In this document: positions 43,681 to 52,226 of the stretch, piece by piece
Numbering within the stretch: position 1 is the stretch's first letter
Layout: each line of letters starts with the position of its first letter
Origin: Geojedonia litorea
Lineage (GTDB): Bacteria > Bacteroidota > Bacteroidia > Flavobacteriales > Flavobacteriaceae
Reading direction: 5' to 3'
Length of the DNA stretch: 64,000 nucleotides
NCBI RefSeq assembly: GCF_042654525.1
Contig: NZ_JBHSGP010000004.1
Span: 186,001-250,000, forward strand
Translations under genes and position numbers: made by a program
The notes under the pieces: model-generated
Told to the model about the DNA's origin: nothing
The model's input: the letters and a program-made list of their open reading frames with translations, nothing else
Databases searched by the model: none

Positions 43681-44697
43681 TTATTTACTGAAGCGGTGCA
43701 GTGTAAAAGTCATTGCTGTTAACAAGAAAAAGGCACCCATTTGATGTGCAATGCCTAACCACACAGGAACTTGTAACATTATAGTTAAAACACCAAGTAG
43801 AAATTGAAGAGCAACCAGAATCAAAAGTGCCTGGATACCCATTTTTTGGAAGTGCGTCAAGGTTATTTGTTTTGATTTCTTCCAAATAATTAAAATGAAA
43901 ATAACTACCACATAAGCTAGCATTCTGTGAACAAATTGTACGCCACTTTTACCTTCGATAAAATTTTTATAAAGTGGACTTTGTTCAATGTAAACGGTCT
44001 CATGCATAAACTTACCTTCACTCATCATGGGCCAGTGGTTGTGTATAAATCCGGCATCCAAACCTGCTACAAAAGCCCCATAAATAATCTGTATTAACAA
44101 GATAGCATATCCAGTTCGAATCAAATTTCTATAACTTCTATCAATATGTTTGCTGTTAGGAAAGGCCAAATCCATTGCCACCCAAAATGTGTAGGCAAAA
44201 GTGATGAACGCTGTAGTGAGATGAGCTGCAAGCCTATAATGACTAACGTCTGGTCGGTCAACCAGACCACTTTTAACCATGTACCAACCTAAAAAGCCTT
44301 GAAAAGCACCTAGGCCCAGTAAAATTAAAGCCTTTTTAATGGTGGGCTTTGAAAGTTGTTTAGTAACCAAGAAATAAACAAATGGGATGAAAAACACCAA
44401 ACCAATCATACGCCCAATAAAACGGTGTAACCATTCCCAAAAATAGATGTCTTTAAAATCCTCGAGTGTAAAATGAGTATTGAGTTTTTGGTATTCGGGG
44501 TATTGCTTATAAAGATCAAAAGCTTCTTGCCATTCTACCTCATTCATAGGCGGGATTGTTCCAGAAATTAATTTGTAATTAGAAATGGATAAACCAGAAT
44601 GAGTTAATCGTGTAATACCACCAATAACCACCATTATGAAGATTAGTACACATCCGGTTAGAAGCCAGTAAATTACTTTTTTATTGTCTTTTTTCAT
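43681..44697 (-). CDS. ctaA: Haem A synthase (COX15/CtaA family)
   Basis: The 338-residue integral membrane protein converts haem O to haem A for cytochrome c oxidase. Eight hydrophobic segments are visible. The four family histidine sites are present: WEWLHRFIGR, YRLAAHLTTAF, VQFVHRMLAY and GIAHQMGAFFL. The start GGITRLTHSGLSI is diagnostic. Length matches the longer COX15-like group. It lies 38 bases after cca and 37 before the pRiA4b-like gene. The rest of the haem A/oxidase genes are not in the window. Confidence 0.94.
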   Translation of the reverse strand: MKKDNKKVIYWLLTGCVLIFIMVVIGGITRLTHSGLSISNYKLISGTIPPMNEVEWQEAFDLYKQYPEYQKLNTHFTLEDFKDIYFWEWLHRFIGRMIGLVFFIPFVYFLVTKQLSKPTIKKALILLGLGAFQGFLGWYMVKSGLVDRPDVSHYRLAAHLTTAFITFAYTFWVAMDLAFPNSKHIDRSYRNLIRTGYAILLIQIIYGAFVAGLDAGFIHNHWPMMSEGKFMHETVYIEQSPLYKNFIEGKSGVQFVHRMLAYVVVIFILIIWKKSKQITLTHFQKMGIQALLILVALQFLLGVLTIMLQVPVWLGIAHQMGAFFLLTAMTFTLHRFSK

Positions 44698-44735
44698 TTG
44701 AACTATAGGGATTCTGATAGGTGATAGATCACGAA

Positions 44736-46154
44736 TTATTTTGAAATTTTAAGTCCGAGTCGCTTGCCTTCTTTCAACATAAGATCATAAGCGGCATGGT
44801 ATTCATTTGGGATTTCGCCTTCTAATATCGCCTCTTTTATGGTTTCTTTGATGATTCCGATTTCCTTTGAAGGTTGTAAGTTGAAGGTTTTCATAATGTC
44901 TTCGCCTGTAATAGGTGGTTGAAAATTTCGGATATGGTCGCGTTCTTCTACTTCTATAATCTTATCTCTAACAACTTTAAAATTATTGTGATATTTATTG
45001 AATTTTTTAGGGTTTTTAGTAGTGATATCTGCTTCACATAAGGTCATTAAATCGTCAACATAATCGCCTGCATCAAAAACCAAACGGCGTACAGCCGAAT
45101 CTGTCACAGATTCATCAACAAGAGCAATGGGGCGAGAACTCATTAACACCATTTTTTGTACAAACTTCATTTTATCATTTAAAGGAAGTTTGAGACGTTT
45201 GAATAAACGGTATACCATTTTGCTGCCTTCAAATTCATGGCCATGAAAGGTCCAACCTACTTTTTTACTGAATTTTTTAGTCGGCGCTTTACCAATATCA
45301 TGTAGTAAAGCAGCCCAACGCAACCAAAGGTCATCGGTATGCTTTGAAATATTATCTACAACCTCTAATGTGTGATAAAAATTATCTTTATGACGTTGGC
45401 CTTCAACTTCATCAATGCCTTTTAGTGCTGTAAGTTCGGGTAAAATAATGTCTAACAAACCTGTTTGGTTTAAAAGTAAAAAACCTCTTGAAGGAATTTC
45501 GCTTTCGAGAATTTTATTCAATTCAACCGAGATACGCTCGTTGGTAATGATTTTAATTCGCTCCTTATTTCGTGCAATAGCATCAAGCGATTCCTGCTCT
45601 ATTTTAAAATCAAGCTGCGCAGCAAAACGAATAGCTCGTAGCATGCGTAATGGATCATCGCTATAGGTGATATCAGGGTTTAAAGGTGTTCTAATGATTT
45701 TCTTTTCAAGATCATCTAGGCCATTAAAAGGATCTAATAACTCACCATATGATTTTTCATTTAAAGAAATAGCAAGTGCATTAATGGTAAAATCGCGGCG
45801 ATTTTGATCGTCCTCCAAAGTACCGTTTTCAACAATTGGATTTCGACTGGTTTCAGTATAGGATTCTTTTCGAGCACCTACAAATTCAATCTCAATTGCG
45901 TTATAGCGCAACATCGCAGTGCCATAAGTTTTAAACACTTGAACTTTTGGACTGTGGGGTAGGTTTTTAGCAACGTGTTTAGCTAAAGCAATACCACTGC
46001 CAATGGCTACTATATCAATATCTTTTTTTGAATGTCGTTTAAGCAGAACATCGCGCACAAAACCGCCAATAACATAAGCGTCCAACTCAAGTTCTTGTGC
46101 AGATTTAGAAATGACGTCAAAAACGTTATGTTGTAAGGCTTGTTTTAAGTTCAT
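44736..46154 (-). CDS. cca: CCA tRNA nucleotidyltransferase with HD domain
   Basis: I start at the ATG at 46154 (MNLKQALQHNVF); an upstream TTG at 46175 is less likely. The 472-residue product has the class II nucleotidyltransferase core GGFVRDVLL and KDIDIVAIG, the NRRDFTINALA and DPLRMLRAIRFAAQL motifs of CCA-adding enzymes, and an HD domain (LHDIGKAPT) that may add phosphatase or nuclease activity. It builds or repairs the 3' CCA of tRNA. It is between tsaC and ctaA on one strand, 43 and 38 bases away. Confidence 0.93.
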   Translation of the reverse strand: MNLKQALQHNVFDVISKSAQELELDAYVIGGFVRDVLLKRHSKKDIDIVAIGSGIALAKHVAKNLPHSPKVQVFKTYGTAMLRYNAIEIEFVGARKESYTETSRNPIVENGTLEDDQNRRDFTINALAISLNEKSYGELLDPFNGLDDLEKKIIRTPLNPDITYSDDPLRMLRAIRFAAQLDFKIEQESLDAIARNKERIKIITNERISVELNKILESEIPSRGFLLLNQTGLLDIILPELTALKGIDEVEGQRHKDNFYHTLEVVDNISKHTDDLWLRWAALLHDIGKAPTKKFSKKVGWTFHGHEFEGSKMVYRLFKRLKLPLNDKMKFVQKMVLMSSRPIALVDESVTDSAVRRLVFDAGDYVDDLMTLCEADITTKNPKKFNKYHNNFKVVRDKIIEVEERDHIRNFQPPITGEDIMKTFNLQPSKEIGIIKETIKEAILEGEIPNEYHAAYDLMLKEGKRLGLKISK

Positions 46155-46197
46155 TTTTTTGTTGACACGACTCAACGAATGTTGGATTACAATTCTA

Positions 46198-46758
46198 TTA
46201 TGGTCTAATCACTTTTACTTTTCCATCACTTTCTAATTTAATAATGGATGATGGTTTAGCCATGATTTTATCGTGATGCAAATTTACGACATAGTCCACA
46301 CCTTTTAAAATGTCTTCAGATATTTCTTTGTAGGATTTTGGAGTAGGAAATCCACTAATATTTGCAGAAGTTGAAACAATGGCACCGTTAAATCTACGCA
46401 GCAATTGAAAGCAAAAATCGTCATCTGGAATTCTAATTGCAATGGTATTATCTTCTGCAATTAGATTTTGAGCCAAATTTTGAGGATGGTCATAAATTAT
46501 GGTGATGGGCTGTTCTGGGATATCAAACATGTCTTTGGCAACTTCAGGCACATGCTTCACATACTTTTTTAACATGCGGTCATCAGCTACCAAACAAATA
46601 AGCGCCTTACTGTCATCACGCTGTTTGAGTTGGAAGATTTTTTTTACAGCTTCGGGGTTTGTGGCATCACAACCAATTCCCCAAACGGTATCGGTAGGAT
46701 AAAGGATGATTCCACCTTGTTTTAATATGGCTAAACACTCTTGGATTTCACGTTGCAT
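46198..46758 (-). CDS. tsaC: L-threonylcarbamoyladenylate synthase (Sua5/YrdC/TsaC)
   Basis: Starting at the ATG at 46758 the product has 186 residues, the usual length of the YrdC domain. It makes threonylcarbamoyl-AMP for the t6A37 modification of tRNA. Visible: GGIILYPTDTVWGIGCDA, the KxR-type KQRDDSKAL motif, IRIPDDDF and VSTSANISGFPT. The frame is open further upstream, but that extension overlaps the divergent kinase gene and looks non-coding. It is first in the minus-strand run tsaC-cca-ctaA, so two tRNA-maturation genes are together. Confidence 0.93.
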   Translation of the reverse strand: MQREIQECLAILKQGGIILYPTDTVWGIGCDATNPEAVKKIFQLKQRDDSKALICLVADDRMLKKYVKHVPEVAKDMFDIPEQPITIIYDHPQNLAQNLIAEDNTIAIRIPDDDFCFQLLRRFNGAIVSTSANISGFPTPKSYKEISEDILKGVDYVVNLHHDKIMAKPSSIIKLESDGKVKVIRP

Positions 46759-46817
46759 GCAGAATTTATCTAGAGAAAATATGAATGCAAAAATAAGAAA
46801 AGTTGTAATATTGCCGT

Positions 46818-47576
46818 ATGAAATGCGTCTTACAAGCTTCATTTAAATCTAAACAAACTGAAATTGATCGTTTTATCGCTCAATTCGAGCATTCGGGTGT
46901 GCAATTTGGTAAAGCTGCCCGAAATACCATTAAAGTCTTTCAAATAGGGGAGAAAGAAGTCAACATTAAGGCATTTAAAGTCCCTAATATATTTAATCAA
47001 ATTGCCTATAAATTCTTAAGAAAGAGTAAAGCTCAACGTTCTTTTGAGTACGCCAATTTGTTAATTGATAAAGGAATAGGAACTCCACAGCCTATAGCAT
47101 ATTATGAGGACACTACAGCCTTTTTATTTAAACGCAGCTTTTATGTTAGTGAACATATTAATTGTGAATTAACTTATAGAACTCTGACAAATGATTTTGA
47201 CTATCCCGACTACGAGAATATTTTAAGGGCCTTTACACGATTTACGTATAAGTTACATGAAAATCAAATTCATTTTTTAGATCATTCTCCTGGAAACACT
47301 TTGATAAAAAAAGTCCATGACGATTATCAATTTTATTTGGTTGATTTAAATCGAATGCGATTTGAAACGCTAGATTTCAATACCAGAATTACGAATTTTT
47401 CTAGACTTACGATTCATAAATCAATGGTTGAAGTTATGAGTGATGAGTATGCAAAACTCATTAATGAAGACTATGAAAAAGTGTTTAGATTAATGTGGAA
47501 TGCAACAGAAACTTTTCAAAAACAATTTTACAGAAAAAAACGTTGGAAAAAGCGTTTAAAATTCTGGAAATATTAA
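46818..47576 (+). CDS. Kdo/WaaP-family lipopolysaccharide kinase
   Basis: A 252-residue protein-kinase-like enzyme. The invariant Lys is Lys51 (VNIKAFK); the catalytic loop is HFLDHSPGN (152-160, Asp155 and Asn160); VDLNRMRF (175-182) replaces the DFG motif with Asp176. This pattern is that of 3-deoxy-D-manno-octulosonic-acid (Kdo) kinases that phosphorylate the lipopolysaccharide core. The C-terminus is strongly basic (RKKRWKKRLKFWKY), fitting contact with the membrane. Divergent from tsaC with 59 bases between; it converges on the GT2 gene with shared stop bases. Confidence 0.86.
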   Translation: MKCVLQASFKSKQTEIDRFIAQFEHSGVQFGKAARNTIKVFQIGEKEVNIKAFKVPNIFNQIAYKFLRKSKAQRSFEYANLLIDKGIGTPQPIAYYEDTTAFLFKRSFYVSEHINCELTYRTLTNDFDYPDYENILRAFTRFTYKLHENQIHFLDHSPGNTLIKKVHDDYQFYLVDLNRMRFETLDFNTRITNFSRLTIHKSMVEVMSDEYAKLINEDYEKVFRLMWNATETFQKQFYRKKRWKKRLKFWKY

Positions 47577-48340
47577 GACATCCGCCTTTTGTTTTTATGT
47601 AGCTCTCTTAATTTAATGTATTTTAAGAAGGTCACATTATAAGTTTGCACACAAATAATAAATCCGTTTAAACCGTCTAAAAACCCTCGCCTTAAAACAT
47701 AAGCCTTAAAAAAGGCCCATAATGGTCGGTAAAAGATTTTCCATAGCGAAGCCGTTTTACCCAAATCGAAATAAGCCTGTGCAGCGATAGATGAAAATTG
47801 CTCGACTTTCAAATTGTGTTCAGAGTAATCTCTGTAAATCCAGTGCAATAAATTCCCATTTAACTTTCCAAGGGTTTTTCCTTGTTTGAGTGTGTAGGTA
47901 TCATGGGGGTTAATACCTTTCCATTCGCCACTATCTTTTTTGAATAACCTCAATTTTCTGTCGGGATACCAATCAGAATGGTTAATCCACTGGCCACAAT
48001 AGTTGTTTAATCGGTGACAATAATAGCCGTCATATTCCCAATTATTCTTTGTTTTTAATATGGAAGATTTTAACTCATCAGACAAGGCTTCATCACCATC
48101 TAATGACAGGATATAATCGTATTTTGCATGCGAAAGTGCGAAGTTTTTCTGTTCAATATAGCCTAAAAACTCCTGTTCAATAAATCGTACGTTAAATTTG
48201 TTGCATATGGCCGGAGTATTATCAGTTGAAAAGGAATCGACCACTATAATTTCGTCAACAACATCGGCAATAGAGGCCAAACATTTTTCTAGATGCTCTT
48301 CTTCATTGTAGGTGATAATGACGCCAGAAATTTTGATCAT
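47573..48340 (-). CDS. GT2 family glycosyltransferase, WaaE/KdtX-like
   Basis: A 255-residue GT-A enzyme. The start ISGVIITYNEEEHLEKCLAS, DSFSTDNT, and LSLDGDEAL (Asp81 and Asp83 as metal ligands) match lipopolysaccharide-core beta-glucosyltransferases of the WaaE/KdtX kind. WYPDRKLRLFKKD and GINPHDTYTL follow. It lacks a large membrane region. It ends the minus-strand glycan run, one base from the CDP-glycerol-type gene, and faces the Kdo-kinase gene. A role in lipopolysaccharide core building is likely. Confidence 0.88.
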   Translation of the reverse strand: MIKISGVIITYNEEEHLEKCLASIADVVDEIIVVDSFSTDNTPAICNKFNVRFIEQEFLGYIEQKNFALSHAKYDYILSLDGDEALSDELKSSILKTKNNWEYDGYYCHRLNNYCGQWINHSDWYPDRKLRLFKKDSGEWKGINPHDTYTLKQGKTLGKLNGNLLHWIYRDYSEHNLKVEQFSSIAAQAYFDLGKTASLWKIFYRPLWAFFKAYVLRRGFLDGLNGFIICVQTYNVTFLKYIKLRELHKNKRRMS

Positions 48341-48341
48341 G

Positions 48342-49388
48342 TTAGATAGATTTAGGTTTATTGAACATGGAATTGATTTTCATTCGTCTTAAGAATGATA
48401 ACTTTCTGTAGGATGGAACACCATGCTCTTGAATATAGTTTTGAACCGCTTCAACCATACGTTCGGCAGATTTTCCGTCATTATAGGGATGAAATTGCTC
48501 GAAAATATAATTTCGTTTGGCAGCAAAAGGATCTTCATTTAAGTTTTTTTCAACAAGTGGAATGAGTTCATTATAATCTAAACTATCTTCCCAATGAATA
48601 TGGCCAGAAATGTTTTTAAAGGAAACCACAGGTTTGTCCAATAATAAAAACTCATAAATTACCGAAGAGGTGTCACTGATGAGTAAGTCAGCCATCAACA
48701 AAAATTTGATGATATTCTTTTCGGTTTCAAAAATGATATTTTGTGTTTGGTCGGCTAATGTTTTATAAGCTTCAACCCATTGTTGGTCCATTAAAGGATG
48801 GAATTTCAATAATATTAAATAGTCTTCATTTTTAGCCAAATGCCTTAATTCTTCCAAAAGAAATGGGGCAGAAGTCAATTTTGGTGAAAACGTAGGCGCA
48901 TATAGCACTATGGTTTTAGCGCTATATGCTTTTAATAAATTTCGTTTTTCATCATCATAAAGTTTGGCATCCGTGGCATAGACATCCAGCTTTGGCCATC
49001 CAGTTTCAATGACATCAAAATCTTTATGAATTGCTTTTAATTGGTTGAAGGTATCTGTAAAATAAGGCCCTTGGGTTAAATAGAGATCGAAATAATGCCT
49101 AATTCTGAAATGTCCTTTTTTTTCACCTGCTAAACCATGAAAAACCTGAACTTTTAAACCTCTTAAATAATAAGGCACTTCATTTCCTGGCACAAAAATA
49201 GCATCACTATTAAAGGCTACTAAATCTGCAATGGAAGTTGTGAAATGATCTGATTTATAAGGAAAATCATTGATAATTTTTTCTGAAACATACCATAAAT
49301 GTTCATGATTTTTCTGGTCAAGATAGGCTTTAATGGGCTGAAGAATCCCAAAGGCATAATTGTTTTGACAGAAAAGAATACATTTCAT
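48342..49388 (-). CDS. CDP-glycerol glycerophosphotransferase-like protein
   Basis: A 348-residue GT-B-type protein. VQVFHGLAGEKKG, VLYAPTFSPK, LLKFHPLMD and LLISDTSSVIYEFLLLDKPVV are the motifs of the TagB/TagF family, which transfer glycerol- or ribitol-phosphate from CDP-alcohols onto glycans. In Gram-negatives, such proteins decorate capsules or O-antigens. One base separates it from the genes on either side, so translation is probably coupled. The acceptor and the alcohol are unknown. Confidence 0.87.
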   Translation of the reverse strand: MKCILFCQNNYAFGILQPIKAYLDQKNHEHLWYVSEKIINDFPYKSDHFTTSIADLVAFNSDAIFVPGNEVPYYLRGLKVQVFHGLAGEKKGHFRIRHYFDLYLTQGPYFTDTFNQLKAIHKDFDVIETGWPKLDVYATDAKLYDDEKRNLLKAYSAKTIVLYAPTFSPKLTSAPFLLEELRHLAKNEDYLILLKFHPLMDQQWVEAYKTLADQTQNIIFETEKNIIKFLLMADLLISDTSSVIYEFLLLDKPVVSFKNISGHIHWEDSLDYNELIPLVEKNLNEDPFAAKRNYIFEQFHPYNDGKSAERMVEAVQNYIQEHGVPSYRKLSFLRRMKINSMFNKPKSI

Positions 49389-49389
49389 G

Positions 49390-50070
49390 TTACAACAAAT
49401 TGTTCACGTTTTCTAGGTCTTCCAAAAAGTCGATTTCCATGCAATTAAAAGCCGAAATATCTACGGCGGTAACTTGGATTCCATCTTTTTCAATTGCAAG
49501 TTCTAACCCGCGTTCAAAATAATCATTATCGTCACATTCTTCTAATCTGGTAATGAATTTTTTAATGTCGGTTGAAGATATAAAATTGATTCCAACGGCT
49601 TCGCCTAGCCCATTTTCAACAGTTTTAGACAATTCATCGATATAGCCATTTTTGAGTGTATATTTAACTTCTTCTTCTGCGACTTTACTCGTATTTACAG
49701 CCACAAAAGAGGTGTTATTTTTTATGTGAGGAAGTAAAATGTTTAACAGATTTTCATCAAAAACCACATCGCCATTAAACCAGAGCACAGCTTCATTTCG
49801 GTGTTTTTTTAAAGCCTGAAGCAAACTTTTTGAGGTGTTAGTTCTATCAAAAAAAGGGTTGTAAACATAGGTAAGTTCAGGAAACCGTTCCATGATAAGG
49901 TCTTTTTTGAATCCTACCACCACGTTAATATCATCTATGTTAAATTTAGAAGCAATATTCTCTGTCTGCATTTGCATAATGCTTTTTCCGTTTTTTAATG
50001 GTGTAAGGGGTTTTGGAAAAGGATTTCCCAAGCGAGAGCCAATGCCGGCAGCAAGAATTATGATTTTCAT
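49390..50070 (-). CDS. Nucleotidyltransferase of the LicC-like (CTP-using) kind
   Basis: A 226-residue enzyme with LAAGIGSRLGNPFPKPL, the nucleotide-binding signature of sugar/alcohol-phosphate nucleotidyltransferases, WFNGDVVFD as the metal-site motif, and GEAVGINFIS plus the C-terminal NCMEIDFLEDLE that ends LicC-type phosphocholine cytidylyltransferases. It would charge a phospho-alcohol or sugar with CTP to supply the CDP-alcohol used by the next gene's product, one base away. Choline, glycerol or ribitol are all possible. Confidence 0.84.
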   Translation of the reverse strand: MKIIILAAGIGSRLGNPFPKPLTPLKNGKSIMQMQTENIASKFNIDDINVVVGFKKDLIMERFPELTYVYNPFFDRTNTSKSLLQALKKHRNEAVLWFNGDVVFDENLLNILLPHIKNNTSFVAVNTSKVAEEEVKYTLKNGYIDELSKTVENGLGEAVGINFISSTDIKKFITRLEECDDNDYFERGLELAIEKDGIQVTAVDISAFNCMEIDFLEDLENVNNLL

Positions 50071-50111
50071 ACAGTAAAATTAAGGTATTTTAAGCACTAC
50101 TATCAAAAAAA

Positions 50112-50741
50112 TTAAAAGCTATAATCAAATGTTTCAATATCTTCTTTAAAATATTCAGTAATTATGGCTTTTGTTTCTTGATCGTAGTACTCTCTATAAT
50201 TAGATTTTTTGGTTGAATTGAGATGAGGTAAACTTGACGCGATACCAATAGTGTTTGCAACTTTTTCGAATTCTACATTTAAGTTTTCAAATCGAATAAT
50301 TTGATTGATGTCAATTTCACCTTCCTTGTTCTTTAACCATTCAACTTGTGGTTGATATAGTAAAGGTCTCTTTCCATAATAATAACTGTCTTCTTCAACA
50401 AATACCTTTATAACCCAGTCTTTAAATGATATTGGTTGTTTGGTCATATTAGATTTATTTGTTTTGGTTCTAAACTTATATTGAGAAACTACTTTTGCAT
50501 AAGGATTTCTAACCACAGTAAATTTATAAATTAGATTCCATTTCTTAACGCCAATGTATTTAATGACATCCTTTACGGTTAGGTGCTTTCTAAATGCTTT
50601 ACCAGTAATACTTATAATACTAGTGCCACCTGTTTTATTAATGTGGATAAAAACATACTTTTTATGTCTACCTTGTCTAACTGGGGAATTAAAAAAAAGT
50701 CCTATTCTATTTTTGACTGGCTCAATAAGTTTAAATCTCAT
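50112..50741 (-). CDS. Sulfotransferase family protein
   Basis: A 209-residue protein with the PAPS-binding 5' motif HINKTGGTS (33-41) and the 3' motif TVVRNPYAKVVSQYK. These define the carbohydrate-type sulfotransferase family (Sulfotransfer_2), which moves sulfate from PAPS to a sugar hydroxyl. It has no membrane anchor or signal, so it works in the cytoplasm on a nascent glycan or lipid. It lies between dapD (nine bases) and the nucleotidyltransferase (41 bases), and probably belongs to the same decoration pathway. Confidence 0.86.
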   Translation of the reverse strand: MRFKLIEPVKNRIGLFFNSPVRQGRHKKYVFIHINKTGGTSIISITGKAFRKHLTVKDVIKYIGVKKWNLIYKFTVVRNPYAKVVSQYKFRTKTNKSNMTKQPISFKDWVIKVFVEEDSYYYGKRPLLYQPQVEWLKNKEGEIDINQIIRFENLNVEFEKVANTIGIASSLPHLNSTKKSNYREYYDQETKAIITEYFKEDIETFDYSF

Positions 50742-50750
50742 AATGATGTT

Positions 50751-51566
50751 TTATACAGCTACGTTATATTCACGTAATGCATCATTAAGTGAGGTTTTTA
50801 AGTCGGTACTAGCTTTTCTTTTACCAATAATTAAAGCACAAGGTACATTAAATGTGCCTGCAGCAAATTGTTTTGCGTAGCTTCCAGGTATAACCACTGA
50901 TCGTGCAGGGACCATACCTTTCATCTCTACAGGTTTGTCTCCTGTGACGTCTATGATTTTTGTAGAGGCTGTTAGCACAACATTAGCGCCAAGAACAGCT
51001 TCTTTTTCAACTCTAACTCCTTCAACCACAATACATCTTGAGCCTATGAAGGCGTTATCTTCAATAATTACAGGTGCTGCTTGTAAAGGCTCTAAAACTC
51101 CGCCTATACCAACACCGCCTGATAAGTGCACATTTTTGCCAATTTGAGCACAACTGCCTACGGTTGCCCAAGTGTCAACCATAGTGCCTTCATCAACATA
51201 AGCACCAATATTTACATAACTTGGCATTAAGATGGTTCCAGAAGAAATATAAGCACCATGTCTAGCCACAGCATGGGGCACAACGCGAATGCCTTTTGCA
51301 GCATAACCACGTTTTAAAGGAATTTTATCATGATACTCAAAGATGCCCACTTCAAAAGTCTCCATTTTTTGAATAGGAAAATAAAGCACAACAGCTTTTT
51401 TGACCCATTCGTTAACTTGCCAACCATTAGCGGTTGGTTGGGCAACTCTTAAGGTGCCTTGATCTAATAAATCAATGACACTTTTAATACTATCTATAGT
51501 TTCTTTATCAGTCAATAACGATCTATCGTTCCAAGCGTTTTCAATTATATTTTGTAGTTGATCCAT
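50751..51566 (-). CDS. dapD: Tetrahydrodipicolinate N-succinyltransferase
   Basis: The 271-residue left-handed beta-helix enzyme transfers succinyl from succinyl-CoA to tetrahydrodipicolinate in lysine/diaminopimelate synthesis. Hexapeptide repeats run from about 105 to 225 (SGTILMPSYVNIGAYVDEGT, TWATVGSCAQIG, GGVGIGGVLEP). FPIQKMETF and the SRCIVVEGV part fit DapD. It starts the minus-strand run leading into the sulfotransferase and glycan genes, with a TAnnTTTG element in front. Confidence 0.95.
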   Translation of the reverse strand: MDQLQNIIENAWNDRSLLTDKETIDSIKSVIDLLDQGTLRVAQPTANGWQVNEWVKKAVVLYFPIQKMETFEVGIFEYHDKIPLKRGYAAKGIRVVPHAVARHGAYISSGTILMPSYVNIGAYVDEGTMVDTWATVGSCAQIGKNVHLSGGVGIGGVLEPLQAAPVIIEDNAFIGSRCIVVEGVRVEKEAVLGANVVLTASTKIIDVTGDKPVEMKGMVPARSVVIPGSYAKQFAAGTFNVPCALIIGKRKASTDLKTSLNDALREYNVAV

Positions 51567-51581
51567 TTATTAAAATTTGTG

Positions 51582-51589
51582 CAAAGATA
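51582..51589 (-). promoter_or_regulatory. -7 element of the dapD promoter
   Basis: TATCTTTG on the minus strand is an exact TAnnTTTG match 15 bases before the dapD ATG. The nearest upstream TTG is 26 bases away, longer than usual, so the -33 element is uncertain. Confidence 0.45.
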
Positions 51590-51641
51590 AAGGCTATAAT
51601 TGAGTTATGTAAATGCAATAACGAAAAATATGAAATTGCTA

Positions 51642-51670
51642 TTGTAACAAAGGTATTTATAATAACTTTG
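51642..51670 (+). promoter_or_regulatory. ruvX promoter, very close to the start codon
   Basis: TTG at 51642-51644 and TAACTTTG at 51663-51670 are 18 bases apart, a full match to the flavobacterial promoter. The ATG is only six bases beyond the -7 element, so the transcript should have little or no leader. Confidence 0.72.
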
Positions 51671-51676
51671 CAGTAT

Positions 51677-52087
51677 ATGGCGAGAATTTTAGCAATTGAT
51701 TATGGAACAAAACGATCGGGTATTGCAATAACTGACGAATTGCAAATCATTGCTTCTGGTTTAACAACAGTAAACACTATAGACCTTATTTCGTTTTTGC
51801 AGACCTATTTGAGTAAGGAATCTGTTGAATTATTTGTTATTGGAGAGCCCAAACAAATGAATAATACGGCTTCAGAGAGTGAAATTTCTATCCAGGAATT
51901 TATTAAGAAATTGCGTAAAGAAATTCCGTCAATTCCCATAGAGCGCGTCGATGAACGCTTCACTTCAAAAATGGCCTTTCAAACCATGATTGATAGTGGC
52001 TTAAATAAAAGCAAACGAAAAAATAAGGCTCTAATTGATGAAATTAGTGCTACTATTATTCTTCAGAGTTATTTGCAATCAAAATAA
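51677..52087 (+). CDS. ruvX: YqgF/RuvX family nuclease (putative Holliday junction resolvase)
   Basis: The 136-residue RNase-H-fold protein starts at the ATG at 51677 (MARILAIDYGTKRSG), where Asp8 is the first metal-binding acid. Later motifs are VIGEPKQMNN, DERFTSKMA and the C-terminal LIDEISATIILQSYL. The family is linked to processing of 16S rRNA precursors and to Holliday-junction cleavage. A TTG at 51668 lies inside the promoter -7 element and is not the start. It is divergent from dapD. Confidence 0.93.
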   Translation: MARILAIDYGTKRSGIAITDELQIIASGLTTVNTIDLISFLQTYLSKESVELFVIGEPKQMNNTASESEISIQEFIKKLRKEIPSIPIERVDERFTSKMAFQTMIDSGLNKSKRKNKALIDEISATIILQSYLQSK

Positions 52088-52172
52088 ATTTTTACTAAAA
52101 TATTTGGAATTTATCGGTAAAAGACTACTTTTAATCTGTTAATCGAGTATTAATACGATTTTATCTAAAATA

Positions 52173-52204
52173 TTGATTAAGATTAAGTTGGGAAATTATA
52201 TTTG
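52173..52204 (+). promoter_or_regulatory. Promoter of the small T9SS protein gene
   Basis: TTG at 52173-52175 and TATATTTG at 52197-52204 are separated by 21 bases, matching the flavobacterial consensus. The start codon is 22 bases beyond. Confidence 0.65.
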
Positions 52205-52226
52205 ATATACCCTTAAATCTATTTAT

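Noticed and set aside
46759..46842. N-terminal extension of tsaC
   Set aside because: It overlaps the divergent kinase gene and does not resemble the YrdC family; the ATG at 46758 fits the usual start.
51668..51676. TTG start for ruvX
   Set aside because: The TTG is part of the -7 promoter element; the ATG at 51677 gives the normal family start.
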